This document shows positions 42,330 through 53,378 of a stretch of 64,000 bases of DNA, one piece after another (position 1 is the stretch's first letter; each line of letters opens with the position of its first letter). A model generated the notes under the pieces. The model saw nothing but the letters and a program-made list of their open reading frames with translations. It was not told the DNA's origin and did no database searches. Source of the DNA: Mycobacterium sp. PS03-16 (GTDB lineage: Bacteria > Actinomycetota > Actinomycetes > Mycobacteriales > Mycobacteriaceae). The stretch covers positions 62,001 to 126,000 of the forward strand of contig NZ_SPQO01000012.1 of assembly GCF_004570325.1 (NCBI RefSeq), written 5' to 3'. The position numbers and the translations under genes are program-made.

Positions 42330-42343
42330 TAGAACACGTTCCA
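42330..42343. promoter_or_regulatory. KstR-type operator (TnnAACnnGTTnnA)
   Basis: TAGAACACGTTCCA fits the published mycobacterial KstR consensus TnnAACnnGTTnnA at every fixed position. Its first six bases sit 17 bases upstream of TAGCCT (42353-42358), so it covers the -35 region of the SDR gene, well placed for repression. Confidence 0.65.
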
Positions 42344-42356
42344 GTTCGGCTGTTAG

Positions 42357-44457
<2,101 letters not shown>

Positions 44458-44461
<4 letters not shown>

Positions 44462-45276
44462 GGATGTACCTCCAGTGTGCAGCATTTGACGGATCCGCCG
44501 CCCTTGAGCAGTTCGGACAGGTCGACGCCGACGGGACGGAAGCCGGCCGCCCGCAAGTGCGCGGCGAAGCCGGTGGCCGCCGCGGGCAGCACCACGTGGC
44601 GACCGTCGGAAACCGCGTTGAGCCCGAATGCGTACGCGTCGGTGTCGTCCACCTCGATGGCGTGCGGGTACATCTCCCGCAGCCGGGCCAGCGACGCGGC
44701 ACCGAAGGCCGGCGGGTAGTAGGCCACTGTGGTGTCGTCGAGCACCGCCAACGCGGTGTCGAGGTGATAGAACCGCGGATCGACCAACTCGAGGCTGACC
44801 ACCGGCATCCCGACGGCCGCGGCGACCTCGTCGTGCGCGCGCCGGTCGGTGCGGAAACCGTAGCCTGCCAACATGATCCGGCCGGCCACCAGGAAGTCGC
44901 CCTGACCCTCGTTGACATGGCGGGTGCGCATCGGCCGGTACCCGTGCCGGGTCATCCACTCCGCGTGCGCATCGGCTTCTCCCTCGCGCTGCGGATAGGC
45001 GAACCGCGCCACCACCGCCCGTCCGTTGACCAGCACACCGCCGTTGGCGGCGTAGACCATGTCGGGCAGGCCGGCGATCGGTTCGATCACCTCGACGGTG
45101 TGACCGAGTTCCTTATAGGTGCGGCGCAGCGTCTCCCACTGATCCAGTGCGCGATGGATGTCGACCGTCGCGGCGGGATCCATCCAGGGATTGATCGCGT
45201 AGTCGACGGCGAAGAAGGTGGGCGCCGTCATGACGTAGTGGCGGACACGGGGAATTCTGGCGACCGGGATCGTCAT
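44458..45276 (-). CDS. ddaH: dimethylargininase / arginine amidinohydrolase-type protein
   Basis: This 272-residue enzyme of the pentein (guanidino-group modifying) superfamily shows MVYAANGG with the conserved Asn, GQGDFLVAG, the catalytic His in RFYHLDTALAVLDD and the nucleophile Cys in GGSVKCCTLEVHP (Cys265 or 266). It would hydrolyse dimethylarginine or arginine to citrulline or ornithine; the latter would feed the coupled RocD. It is first in the ddaH-rocD operon with a 4-base overlap and is divergent from an Lrp regulator that probably controls it. Confidence 0.87.
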
Positions 45277-45389
45277 GAATCGACGATATGCAGGCCGGCT
45301 GGCGCAATCAATCGCCGAACCTTGCGCGTATATGCTCAGTTTGTTGTGCTGGACCGCCGGAAGCGGCGATGCGTTGCGCAGGAGTGATC

Positions 45390-45836
45390 ATGGAGCGGCT
45401 GGACGAGACCGACGAGAAGATCCTGGCCGAGCTGGCCGAGCACGCCCGGGCGACGTTCGCCGAGATCGGGCAGCGGGTGAACCTGTCGGCGCCCGCGGTG
45501 AAACGCCGCGTCGACCGCATGCTCGACGACGGCGTCATCAAGGGTTTCACCACCGTGGTCGACCGCAACGCGATCGGCTGGAACACCGAGGCCTACGTGC
45601 AGGTCTTCTGCCACGGCACCATTGCGCCCGAGGCGCTGCGGGCGGCCTGGGCGGACATTCCCGAGGTGGTCAGCGCGGCCACGGTGACCGGGACGGCCGA
45701 CGCGATCCTGCACGTGCTGGCCCGCGACATGCGCCACCTCGAGGAGGCGCTGGAACGCATCCGGGCCAGCGCGGACATCGAACGCAGCGAGAGCATCGTG
45801 GTGCTGTCGAACCTGATCGAGCGCGCCCGCGCCTGA
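45390..45836 (+). CDS. Lrp/AsnC family transcriptional regulator
   Basis: This 148-residue protein has an N-terminal HTH (LDETDEKILAELAEHARATF ... LSAPAVKRRVDRMLDDGVI) and a C-terminal RAM ligand-binding domain (VQVFCHGTIAPEALRAAWAD ... VSAATVTGTADAILHVLA). AGGAG lies 7 bases before the ATG at 45390. It is divergent from ddaH-rocD with a 113-bp intergenic region containing GCGTATATGC, so it is the likely arginine- or ornithine-responsive regulator of that operon, as in the Rv2324-Rv2323c arrangement of M. tuberculosis. Confidence 0.9.
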   Translation: MERLDETDEKILAELAEHARATFAEIGQRVNLSAPAVKRRVDRMLDDGVIKGFTTVVDRNAIGWNTEAYVQVFCHGTIAPEALRAAWADIPEVVSAATVTGTADAILHVLARDMRHLEEALERIRASADIERSESIVVLSNLIERARA

Positions 45837-45880
45837 GTCGTGGGTCACAGGGGGGCGTACCGATCACGCGGGGGATCGTG

Positions 45881-45892
45881 TAGAACCACCAC
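45881..45892 (+). promoter_or_regulatory. leaderless -10 box of the ferredoxin reductase gene
   Basis: TAGAAC (45881-45886) plus 6 bases leads to the GTG at 45893; no ribosome site is present. Confidence 0.5.
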
Positions 45893-47068
45893 GTGAGCAC
45901 ATCTCGTGGCGTCGTCATCGTCGGCGGAGGTCTGGCGGCCGCCCGCACCGCCGAGCAGCTGCGCCGTTCGGAGTACGCGGGGCCGGTCACGATCGTCAGC
46001 GACGAGGACCACCTGCCCTACGACCGGCCGCCGCTGTCCAAGGAGGTCCTGCGTAGCGAGACCGATGACGTCACGCTCAAACCGGCCGAGTTCTACCGCG
46101 AGAACGACATCACCGTGCTGCTCGGCGCAGGCGCGGCGGCCCTGGACACCGAGACGCAGACGCTGACGCTGACCGACGGCCGCGAGATCGGCTACGACGA
46201 GGTGGTGATCGCGACCGGGCTGGTGCCCAAGCGGATCCCGTCGTTCCCCGACCTCGCCGGCATCCACGTCCTGCGCAACTTCGACGAGAGCCTCAAGCTG
46301 CGCGAGGAGGCGGGTTCGGCGCGCCGTGCCGTGGTGATCGGCGCCGGGTTCATCGGCTGCGAGGTGGCCGCGAGCCTGCGCAAACTCGGCGTCGACGTCG
46401 CGCTGGTGGAACCGCAACCCGCGCCGCTGGCCTCCGTGCTCGGCACCCGGATCGGCGAGCTGGTGGCCCGGCTGCACCGCGCCGAGGGCGTCGATGTGCG
46501 CTGCGGGATCGGCGTCGCCGAGGTGAAGGGTCAGGACGCGGTGCGGTCGGTCGTGCTGTCCGACGGCACCGAGGTCGAGGCCGACCTCGTCGTGGTCGGC
46601 ATCGGGTCGCGCCCGGCCATCGAATGGCTCGAGGGCAGCGGGCTCACGCTGGACAACGGCGTGGTGTGCGATGCGGCGGGTCGCGCCAGTGCACCGCACG
46701 TCTGGGCGATCGGCGACGTCGCCTCGTGGCTCGACACCATCGGCAACCAAGTGCGCGTGGAACATTGGAGCAACGTCGCCGACCAGGCGCGGGTGCTGGT
46801 GCCGGCGCTGCTCGGCCAGGACGCCGCGCCGGTGGTCTCGGTGCCGTACTTCTGGAGCGACCAGTACGACGTCAAGATCCAGTGCCTGGGTGAACCCGAG
46901 GCCGACGACACCGTGCACATCGTCGAGGACGACGGCCGCAAGTTCCTGGCGTTCTACGAGCGCGACGGCGTGGTGGCCGGTGTCGTCGGCGGCGGGATGC
47001 CGGGCAAGGTCATGAAGACCCGCGCCAAGATCGCCAACGGCGCCCCCATCGCCGACGTCCTGGGCTAG
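45893..47068 (+). CDS. FAD-dependent ferredoxin/rubredoxin-type reductase
   Basis: This 391-residue flavoprotein has the FAD motif VVIVGGGLAAARTAEQL (residues 7-23), LPYDRPPLSKEVL, the NAD motif AVVIGAGFIGCEVAASL (about 144-160) and the second FAD block VWAIGDVASW. A C-terminal reductase domain follows. It transfers electrons from NAD(P)H to a ferredoxin that typically feeds a P450 or a dioxygenase. It corresponds to Rv0688 in position. A P450 gene lies 13 kb downstream in this window, but no ferredoxin gene was seen. The GTG at 45893 appears leaderless. Confidence 0.9.
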   Translation: MSTSRGVVIVGGGLAAARTAEQLRRSEYAGPVTIVSDEDHLPYDRPPLSKEVLRSETDDVTLKPAEFYRENDITVLLGAGAAALDTETQTLTLTDGREIGYDEVVIATGLVPKRIPSFPDLAGIHVLRNFDESLKLREEAGSARRAVVIGAGFIGCEVAASLRKLGVDVALVEPQPAPLASVLGTRIGELVARLHRAEGVDVRCGIGVAEVKGQDAVRSVVLSDGTEVEADLVVVGIGSRPAIEWLEGSGLTLDNGVVCDAAGRASAPHVWAIGDVASWLDTIGNQVRVEHWSNVADQARVLVPALLGQDAAPVVSVPYFWSDQYDVKIQCLGEPEADDTVHIVEDDGRKFLAFYERDGVVAGVVGGGMPGKVMKTRAKIANGAPIADVLG

Positions 47069-47071
47069 CGC

Positions 47072-47115
47072 TTCGGGCGTCGTTGGTTGCGCTGGGCGCT
47101 ACCAACCACGCCGAA
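47072..47115. terminator. bidirectional terminator between reductase and VOC genes
   Basis: GTTGGTTGCGC (47082-47092), TGG and GCGCTACCAAC (47096-47106) pair with one mismatch. The stem extends outward through TTCGGGCGT and ACGCCGAA. It covers the gap between convergent stops at 47068 and 47117. Confidence 0.65.
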
Positions 47116-47116
47116 A

Positions 47117-48403
47117 TCACAACTGACCGAGGTAGAAGCGGGTGCCCTGGTCGTCGGTGCACAGCGCCGAGCGCCCGTACGGCTGGCGCGACGGTTCGTC
47201 GAGCACCGTGCCGCCGGCCTCGCGGACCCGGGCGACCGCGGCGTCGATGTCGGCGACGGTCCACATCGGCACCGTGACCGCCTGCGCGCTGCCGCCGGCG
47301 AACCCCGCCATCGGATGGGTCTGGCGGATCTGCCAGCCGTCGTCGACGTGGCCCGGTTCGTAGGACCAGAACAGGAATCGGCTGTAGAAGGCCTTGAACG
47401 CCGCGGAGTCGGGCACCTGATAGGTGAGGTACGAGAGTTCGCCCGGCCCAGCGCCGTTGAGTTCCGGACGCGGTGTCCCCGGTGCCGGGCGGAAGACCGC
47501 GAACTCGGTGCCCTCGGGGTCGGTGGCGTCGAGCACCGTGCCGAACTCCAACTCCCGGACCTCGCCCACCGTGCCACCGCCGTCGAGGATCGACCGGCGT
47601 GCGCCGTCGAGGTCGGTGACCGCGTAGCAGCAGAGCATGCCCTGCCGGCTCGCGACGCTGAACAGTCCGATGCGTGCCCTGGTGTTGGTGACCTGGCGGG
47701 TGGCCGGGTCGTAGGTCCAGCCCAGGACGTGGCCGTAGAACGCGGCGGCGCGGTCGGCGTCGGGAGTCCACACCGACACGTACCCGACGTCACCGTGCTG
47801 GATCGGGACGGCGCCGCCGGTGAGCGGACCGGTCAGCATCCAGCGGTGCCCGAACGGGTCGACGATGGTCGCGTTGCGCGAGCCGTGCTCCTCGCGCACG
47901 TCGGAGGTCACGCTGGCGCCCTTGGCCCTGGCGCGGGCGAGCACGGCGTCGGTGTCGTCGACCGCGATCATCAGGCTGACCGGAACGGCTTGAGGCTGCG
48001 GCGCTCTCACGCCGATCTCGGGATATTCGTCGGCCAGGTAGAAGACGCCGCCGGACAGTGCGAGCTCGGCGTGCCCGATGCGGCCGTCGTCCATCCGGAT
48101 CGGGTCGCCGACGAGCGAGGCGCCCAGCGCGTCGACGTACCAGGCGATGGCCTCGGCGGCCCGGTCGACGGTGAGGTACGGCAGTGCCGCGCTGCGCGGG
48201 ACGACCGGCGCCGGCGCGCTTGCGGGCCGGGTCAGTTCGGCGATGGCGGTGTCGGTTCCACTCATGTCCACTCCTTCGGTGTTGACGGGCAGTCGCAGCG
48301 CCGCCTCCAGCCGGCCGCGCAACCGTGCGGCGAAGGCCGGGTCGGGCTGCACCGGGAGGTCGGCGCTGTGCAGCGCCCACAGCGGGTCGCGGTCGTCGCT
48401 CAC
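47117..48403 (-). CDS. multi-domain VOC (glyoxalase-fold) protein, coupled to the ECF sigma gene
   Basis: This 428-residue protein has three consecutive VOC-like modules (about residues 75-200, 200-310 and 315-428: ALPYLTVDRAAEAIAWYVDA, VGYVSVWTPDADRAAAFYGH, LSYLTYQVPDSAAFKAFYSR). The N-terminal 50 residues (DPLWALHSADLPVQPDPAFA then ARLRGRLEAAL) look like the short region found in proteins paired with ECF sigma factors. GGAAGGAGG precedes the GTG at 48403, which overlaps the sigma stop (GTGA). An internal ATG at 48265 also has a strong GAAGGAGTGGAC, so a shorter form may be made. The substrate is unknown. Confidence 0.78.
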   Translation of the reverse strand: MSDDRDPLWALHSADLPVQPDPAFAARLRGRLEAALRLPVNTEGVDMSGTDTAIAELTRPASAPAPVVPRSAALPYLTVDRAAEAIAWYVDALGASLVGDPIRMDDGRIGHAELALSGGVFYLADEYPEIGVRAPQPQAVPVSLMIAVDDTDAVLARARAKGASVTSDVREEHGSRNATIVDPFGHRWMLTGPLTGGAVPIQHGDVGYVSVWTPDADRAAAFYGHVLGWTYDPATRQVTNTRARIGLFSVASRQGMLCCYAVTDLDGARRSILDGGGTVGEVRELEFGTVLDATDPEGTEFAVFRPAPGTPRPELNGAGPGELSYLTYQVPDSAAFKAFYSRFLFWSYEPGHVDDGWQIRQTHPMAGFAGGSAQAVTVPMWTVADIDAAVARVREAGGTVLDEPSRQPYGRSALCTDDQGTRFYLGQL

Positions 48404-48918
48404 GACGCACCTCCTTCCGGGTAGTGCGCGCGAAAGGCGCGGCGGGCCCGCACCAGTAACGCTTCGGTCGCGTGCACCGTGCGGCCGATCAGGTCGGCGC
48501 ATTCGGGCACCGAGCAGCCGTCCAGATACCGCAGAGTCAGCACGGTGCGGTGCTGTTCGGGCAGCCGGGCCAGCACGCTCTCGGCGACGATCCGGTCCAG
48601 CTCGGCGTCCCAGTCGTCGGCGGGCTGCGCCGGTTCGGGCAGTTCCGGGACCGGCACGCTGTGCCGGTCGTGGCGACGGCGGTAGTGGTCGGCCAGTTTG
48701 TGCCGCGCCACCCCGACCAGCCACGGCACGCTCAGCGTGGCGGCGGTGCCCCTGCGGGCGGCGTCCATCGCCGCCAGAAAGGTCTCCGACGTCAGGTCCT
48801 CGGCGGTTCCGCGGTCCGGACACCGTCTGACGAAATAGCCGTACACCACCGGCAGGGCCTCGTCATACAGCGCCATCAGGGCGCGCGGAGCGTCGTCGCC
48901 GTCCGGTTCGGCGCTCAC
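48400..48918 (-). CDS. ECF-type RNA polymerase sigma factor
   Basis: This 172-residue protein has sigma region 2 (ALMALYDEALPVVYGYFVRR ... DLTSETFLAAMDAA) and region 4 (ARLPEQHRTVLTLRYLDGCS ... LIGRTVHATEALLVRARRAF). No adjacent anti-sigma of the zinc type is seen; the overlapping downstream VOC protein may take that role. The GTG at 48918 is used. The gene lies just downstream of the mftR terminator on the same strand. Its regulon is unknown. Confidence 0.85.
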   Translation of the reverse strand: MSAEPDGDDAPRALMALYDEALPVVYGYFVRRCPDRGTAEDLTSETFLAAMDAARRGTAATLSVPWLVGVARHKLADHYRRRHDRHSVPVPELPEPAQPADDWDAELDRIVAESVLARLPEQHRTVLTLRYLDGCSVPECADLIGRTVHATEALLVRARRAFRAHYPEGGAS

Positions 48919-48965
48919 ACCCTTATCGTCGCCGCGCGGCGCCCAACTCCGACGCCCGATCGTGA

Positions 48966-49020
48966 AGCGATTTCGGTGTACTTCGTCGCGCCCACCGCTA
49001 CGGGCGACACCGAAATCGCT
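48966..49020. terminator. dispersed hairpin family 3, copy B; mftR terminator
   Basis: AGCGATTTCGGTGT (48966-48979) pairs perfectly over 14 bp with ACACCGAAATCGCT (49007-49020). It starts at the mftR stop and matches copy A at 32930 in the arms and in the following CGTCGCG. Confidence 0.75.
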
Positions 49021-49619
49021 CAAGGCAGGGCGCGCAGGCCGTGGCTGACGGTGTCGAACGCCGCGCCGAGTGCCTGCGCCAACGACACCGACTCGTCGGC
49101 CAGCCAGCGCTCGTATGCCGACAGCGCCACCCCGAGCATCGTCCACGCCACGGTCTGCGGCACCAGGTCCTGCGTGTCGGCCCCGAGGCGGCGCGCCACG
49201 AACTCCGCCACCACCGTCCGCCACCCGGCGTACATGGTCATCGAATACGCTTGCAGCGCATCGGTCTGCAGGATCACCCGCATACGCTGGCGGTGCCGCG
49301 CGGTCTCGTTCTCGTCGAACTCGTTGAACGCCAACAGCGCGGAGCGCAGCGCGTCACCGATCGGCACGTCGGGATCGACCCGGTCGAACAGATCACGCAT
49401 GTGTCCGAGATGGGCGTCGAAATCGCCCCAGGGGATCGCGTTCTTCGACGCGTAGTACCGGAACAGCGTGCGCCGGGCGATGCCGGCCGCGGCCGCCACG
49501 TCGTCGACGCTGACCTCGTCGAAGCCACGGGCCGCGAACAGGTCGAGGGCGACGGCGCTGATGTGGTCACGGGTGGTCGTGCGACGCCGGCCCACCCGGG
49601 GCGGGGCCTCCTGCCGCAT
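49020..49619 (-). CDS. mftR: mycofactocin TetR regulator
   Basis: This 199-residue TetR regulator has the HTH at residues 10-60 ([20 protein letters not shown] ... [21 protein letters not shown]) with the [15 protein letters not shown] signature of MftR. The C-domain ends SHGLRALP. MftR homologues respond to long-chain acyl-CoA and repress the mft cluster. I chose the ATG at 49619 with GGAAGG 9 bases upstream; the GTG at 49628 is the alternative. It is divergent from mftA across a palindrome. Confidence 0.93.
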   Translation of the reverse strand: MRQEAPPRVGRRRTTTRDHISAVALDLFAARGFDEVSVDDVAAAAGIARRTLFRYYASKNAIPWGDFDAHLGHMRDLFDRVDPDVPIGDALRSALLAFNEFDENETARHRQRMRVILQTDALQAYSMTMYAGWRTVVAEFVARRLGADTQDLVPQTVAWTMLGVALSAYERWLADESVSLAQALGAAFDTVSHGLRALP

Positions 49620-49669
49620 GAGATCCACCCTTCCATTCTGGCACCCGATGCCATATCGTAAGCGACCTA

Positions 49670-49688
49670 GGTCACACTTCGAGTGACC
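49670..49688. promoter_or_regulatory. mftR/mftA operator candidate
   Basis: GGTCAC-ACTTCGA-GTGACC has perfect 6-bp arms and lies between the divergent mftR and mftA genes, downstream of TATCGT (49654-49659), a likely mftA -10. Binding would block both promoters. Confidence 0.6.
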
Positions 49689-49711
49689 CTACGCGACGAA
49701 AGGCAGCGCTC

Positions 49712-49828
49712 ATGGAGCCGAATCAGCACGTCACCGACACCGCCGCCGCGGCGACCCCGGACAGCGGCCTGGTCACCGAGAGCCTGGTCGAAGAGGTCTC
49801 GATCGACGGGATGTGCGGGGTCTACTGA
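49712..49828 (+). CDS. mftA: mycofactocin precursor peptide
   Basis: This 38-residue ribosomal peptide ends in the invariant IDGMCGVY. The terminal Val-Tyr is the part converted into the cofactor; the upstream residues ([20 protein letters not shown] and on) are the leader recognised by MftB. GAAAGGCAGC precedes the ATG at 49712. The stop (49826-49828) is 2 bases before the mftB start. It is complete and typical. Confidence 0.97.
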   Translation: MEPNQHVTDTAAAATPDSGLVTESLVEEVSIDGMCGVY

Positions 49829-49830
49829 CG

Positions 49831-50118
49831 GTGACGGCGCCTGTAGGGTTCGACCCCGATGCGTGCTGGCGGCTGCACCACCAGGTGGCGGTGCGGCCCG
49901 AGCCGTTCGGGGCGCTGCTGTACCACTTCGGGACCCGCAAGCTGTCGTTCCTGAAGAACCGCACGATCGTCGACGTGGTGAACTCGCTGGCCGAGCACCG
50001 CGACGCCCGGTCCGCCTGCCGCGCAGCGGGAATCGACGATGAACAACAGGCGCCCTACCTGCACGCCCTCGGTGTGCTCGCCCAGTCGAAGATGCTCGTC
50101 CGCGAGGAGATGCCATGA
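49831..50118 (+). CDS. mftB: mycofactocin peptide chaperone (RiPP recognition element)
   Basis: This 95-residue PqqD-like protein binds the MftA leader and presents it to MftC. Features are the N-terminal PVGFDPDACWRLHHQVAVRP strand pair, RKLSFLKNRTIVDVVNSLAE and a C-terminal helix. The GTG at 49831 is taken; the stop overlaps the mftC start (ATGA). Confidence 0.95.
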   Translation: MTAPVGFDPDACWRLHHQVAVRPEPFGALLYHFGTRKLSFLKNRTIVDVVNSLAEHRDARSACRAAGIDDEQQAPYLHALGVLAQSKMLVREEMP

Positions 50119-51305
50119 CTCACGTTGTTCCGGCGCCCGCGCCGGTACCCCGGCTCGTCGAGCAGTTCGAATCGGGCCTCGACGCCCCGATCTGCCTGAC
50201 CTGGGAGCTCACCTACGCCTGCAACCTGGCGTGCGTGCACTGCCTGTCCTCGTCGGGCAAACGCGATCCGCGCGAGCTGTCGACGCAGCAGTGCAAGGAC
50301 ATCATCGACGAGCTCGAGCGCATGCAGGTGTTCTACGTCAACATCGGCGGTGGGGAACCCACTGTGCGGTCGGACTTCTGGGAGCTGGTCGACTACGCGA
50401 CCGAACACCACGTCGGGGTGAAGTTCTCCACCAACGGCGTGCGCATCACCCCGCAGATCGCCGCCAAACTGGCCGCCAGCGACTACGTCGACGTGCAGAT
50501 CTCACTCGACGGCGCGACCGCCGAGGTCAACGACGCGGTCCGCGGACCCGGTTCGTTCGCCATGGCCGTCCGCGCGCTGGAGAACCTCGCCGCGGCCGGC
50601 TTCGCCGACGCCAAGATCTCGGTCGTCGTCACCCGGCACAACGTCGACCAGCTCGACGACTTCAAGGCGCTGGCGGACCGCTACGGCGCCACCCTGCGCA
50701 TCACGCGGCTGCGGCCCTCCGGGCGCGGCGCCGACGTGTGGGACGAGCTGCACCCCACCGCCGAGCAGCAGGTGCGGCTCTACGACTGGCTGGTCGCCAA
50801 GGGTGAGCGCGTGCTCACCGGCGACTCGTTCTTCCACCTGTCGGGGCTGGGGGAGCCCGGTGCACTGGCCGGGCTGAACCTGTGTGGCGCGGGACGTGTG
50901 GTGTGCCTGATCGATCCGGTCGGCGACGTCTACGCCTGCCCGTTCGCCATCCACGAGAAGTTCCTGGCCGGAAACATCCTGACCAGCAACGGATTCCGGG
51001 ACGTCTGGCAGAACTCCGAGTTGTTCCGCGAGCTGCGTGAGCCGCAGTCGGCGGGCGCGTGCGGCAGCTGCGGCCACTACGACAGCTGTCGCGGCGGGTG
51101 CATGGCCGCGAAGTTCTTCACCGGTCTGCCGCTCGACGGGCCGGACCCCGAGTGCGTGCAGGGCTACGGCGCCCCGGCGCTCGAACGCGACCGCGTCAAA
51201 CCCAAGCCCAGCGGCGACCACTCGCGGGGGACCAAACAGGGCCCCATCCCCCTGAAACTGCTCACCAAGCCGCCCGCCCGGCTGTGCAACGAAAGCCCGG
51301 TGTGA
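50115..51305 (+). CDS. mftC: mycofactocin radical SAM maturase
   Basis: This 396-residue radical SAM/SPASM enzyme catalyses oxidative decarboxylation and cross-linking of the C-terminal Val-Tyr of MftA. The SAM cluster motif is C36-x3-C40-x2-C43 (YACNLACVHC), followed by GGGEPTVRSDF. The SPASM cysteines are in CGAGRVVCLIDPVGDVYACP and CGSCGHYDSCRGGCMAAKF. The ATG at 50115 overlaps the mftB stop. All cluster residues are present. Confidence 0.97.
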   Translation: MTHVVPAPAPVPRLVEQFESGLDAPICLTWELTYACNLACVHCLSSSGKRDPRELSTQQCKDIIDELERMQVFYVNIGGGEPTVRSDFWELVDYATEHHVGVKFSTNGVRITPQIAAKLAASDYVDVQISLDGATAEVNDAVRGPGSFAMAVRALENLAAAGFADAKISVVVTRHNVDQLDDFKALADRYGATLRITRLRPSGRGADVWDELHPTAEQQVRLYDWLVAKGERVLTGDSFFHLSGLGEPGALAGLNLCGAGRVVCLIDPVGDVYACPFAIHEKFLAGNILTSNGFRDVWQNSELFRELREPQSAGACGSCGHYDSCRGGCMAAKFFTGLPLDGPDPECVQGYGAPALERDRVKPKPSGDHSRGTKQGPIPLKLLTKPPARLCNESPV

Positions 51306-51307
51306 CC

Positions 51308-52501
51308 ATGGCCCGCGACCAGTGGTTCGAGACCGTCGCCATCGCGCAGGAACGCGCGAAGAAGCGACTGCCCAAGTCCGCATACGGCGCGCTGATCGGC
51401 GGCAGCGAGAAGGGGCTGACGGTCAACGGCAACAACGAGGCCTTCAACGATTTGGGTTTCGCGCCACACGTCATCGGTGCGCTGGAAAAGCGTGACCTCG
51501 CGACAACGGTCATGGGGCAGGAGATTTCGCTGCCGGTGGTGATCTCACCGACCGGCGTGCAGGCCGTCCACCCCGACGGCGAGGTCGCGGTGGCCCGCGC
51601 GGCCGCCGCCCGCGGCACTGCCATGGGTCTGTCGTCGTTCGCCAGCAAGCCCGTCGAAGAGGTCATCGCCGCCAACCCCAAGCTCTTCTTCCAGGTGTAC
51701 TGGCTGGGGGGCCGCGACGCGATCGCCGCGCGGGTCGAGCGGGCCCGGGCCGCCGGCGCCGTCGGCCTCATCGTCACCACCGACTGGAGCTTCAGCCACG
51801 GGCGGGACTGGGGCAGCCCCAAGATCCCCGAGGCGATGGACCTCAAGACCGCGATCCGGATGATGCCGGAGGGGTTGACCAGGCCCCGCTGGCTGCTGCA
51901 GTGGGCCAAGACGATGCGGCCGCCGAGCCTCACCGTGCCCAATCAGGCCGGCAAGGGGGAGGCGGGACCGCCGTTCTTCGCGGCCTACGGCGAGTGGATG
52001 GGTACCCCGCCACCCACCTGGGAGGACATCGCCTGGCTGCGCGAGCTGTGGGGCGGCCCGTTCATGCTCAAGGGTGTGATCCGCGTGGACGACGCCAAAC
52101 GGGCGGTCGACGCGGGGGTTTCGGCCATCTCGGTGTCCAATCACGGTGGCAACAACCTCGACGGCACGCCGGCGTCGATCCGGGCGCTGCCCGCCATCGC
52201 CGACGCCGTGGGCGACCAGGTCGAGGTGCTGCTGGACGGCGGCGTGCGACGCGGCAGCGACGTCGTCAAAGCGCTCGCGCTGGGCGCGCGCGCGGTGATG
52301 ATCGGACGCGCCTACCTGTGGGGCCTGGCCGCCAACGGTCAGGCCGGTGTGGAGAACGTGCTGGACATCCTGCGCGGCGGCATCGACTCCGCGCTGATGG
52401 GCCTGGGCCGGGCCTCGGTGCATGATCTCGGTCCCGGCGACGTGCTGATGCCACCCGGGTTCACCCGGGCACTCGGCGTGCCGCCGGAACCCGGCGCCTG
52501 A
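51308..52501 (+). CDS. mftD: mycofactocin FMN dehydrogenase (LldD-like)
   Basis: This 397-residue FMN enzyme of the alpha-hydroxy-acid oxidase family oxidises the AHDP intermediate to premycofactocin. The FMN-site block is VSNHGGNNLDGTPA with the catalytic His279, and DGGVRRGSDVVKALALGARA is the phosphate-binding loop. The N-terminus SAYGALIGGSEKGLTVNGNN is the MftD-specific variant. The ATG at 51308 is 2 bases after the mftC stop. A gap of 133 bases follows before mftE. Confidence 0.96.
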   Translation: MARDQWFETVAIAQERAKKRLPKSAYGALIGGSEKGLTVNGNNEAFNDLGFAPHVIGALEKRDLATTVMGQEISLPVVISPTGVQAVHPDGEVAVARAAAARGTAMGLSSFASKPVEEVIAANPKLFFQVYWLGGRDAIAARVERARAAGAVGLIVTTDWSFSHGRDWGSPKIPEAMDLKTAIRMMPEGLTRPRWLLQWAKTMRPPSLTVPNQAGKGEAGPPFFAAYGEWMGTPPPTWEDIAWLRELWGGPFMLKGVIRVDDAKRAVDAGVSAISVSNHGGNNLDGTPASIRALPAIADAVGDQVEVLLDGGVRRGSDVVKALALGARAVMIGRAYLWGLAANGQAGVENVLDILRGGIDSALMGLGRASVHDLGPGDVLMPPGFTRALGVPPEPGA

Positions 52502-52634
52502 GAGGCGGCTGAGGACCGCGCGATTGCCTGTGACTCGCGTGGCAGACGGTGCTGGCGTGCCGCCCGTGCCCACCCCCGACGTCGCGCCAGGGAAAAGAAC
52601 TCCGGCCGCATCACCAACAATTGGCGCACACCAG

Positions 52635-53378
52635 GTGAATTCGGCTTACCATCGCGGGGTGGCTTCTCCCAGCGAGCTTGGGAACTCGACGTCGAGGCAG
52701 CTGCACGGCATATCGGCGGCGGTGATCGTTCCCGTAGGTTCCACCGAGCAGCATGGACCCCACCTGCCGCTGGACACCGACACCCGCATCGCCACCGCGG
52801 TCGCCCGCGCCGTCGCACCGCTGGTGAAAGAGCCTGGTGAGCAGCGCTGGTACGTCGCGCCGGCCGTCGCCTACGGCGCCAGCGGGGAACACGAGAGCTT
52901 CCCCGGCACCGTCTCCATCGGGACCGCGGCGCTGCGGTCGCTGCTGGTCGAGTACGGCCGGTCGGCCATGCACTGGGCGTCGCGCCTGGTGTTCGTCAAC
53001 GGACACGGCGGCAACATCGAGGCATTGGCGGCGGCCAGCGCGCTGCTGCGTCACGAGGGCCGCGACGCCGCATGGGCTCCATGCATCGTCAAAGAGTCCG
53101 ACGCCCACGCGGGGCACACCGAAACGTCCGTACTGCTGCACATCTCGCCCGGCGACGTGCACACCGATCAATGGCAGGCCGGGAACACCGCACCGCTGCG
53201 CGAACTGCTGCCCGGGCTGCGCCGGGGCGGGGTCGCGGCGGTCAGCGAGGTGGGGGTGCTCGGGGACCCGACCACGGCGACCGAGGCGGACGGGGCCCGG
53301 TTGTTCGCCGAGATGGTCCACGGCTGTGCCGCCAGGATCGCGCGCTGGACGCCCGACCGTGATGGGATGCTCAGGTGA
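52635..53378 (+). CDS. mftE: mycofactocin creatininase-like peptidase
   Basis: This 247-residue protein is a member of the creatininase family. It hydrolyses the modified MftA to release the C-terminal Val-Tyr-derived dipeptide. The metal ligands are visible in [39 protein letters not shown] and [12 protein letters not shown] chose the GTG at 52635 because the N-terminus VNSAYHR matches mycobacterial MftE as I remember it; a GTG at 52662, 6 bases after TACCAT, is a possible leaderless start. Its stop overlaps mftF (GTGA). Confidence 0.93.
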   Translation: MNSAYHRGVASPSELGNSTSRQLHGISAAVIVPVGSTEQHGPHLPLDTDTRIATAVARAVAPLVKEPGEQRWYVAPAVAYGASGEHESFPGTVSIGTAALRSLLVEYGRSAMHWASRLVFVNGHGGNIEALAAASALLRHEGRDAAWAPCIVKESDAHAGHTETSVLLHISPGDVHTDQWQAGNTAPLRELLPGLRRGGVAAVSEVGVLGDPTTATEADGARLFAEMVHGCAARIARWTPDRDGMLR

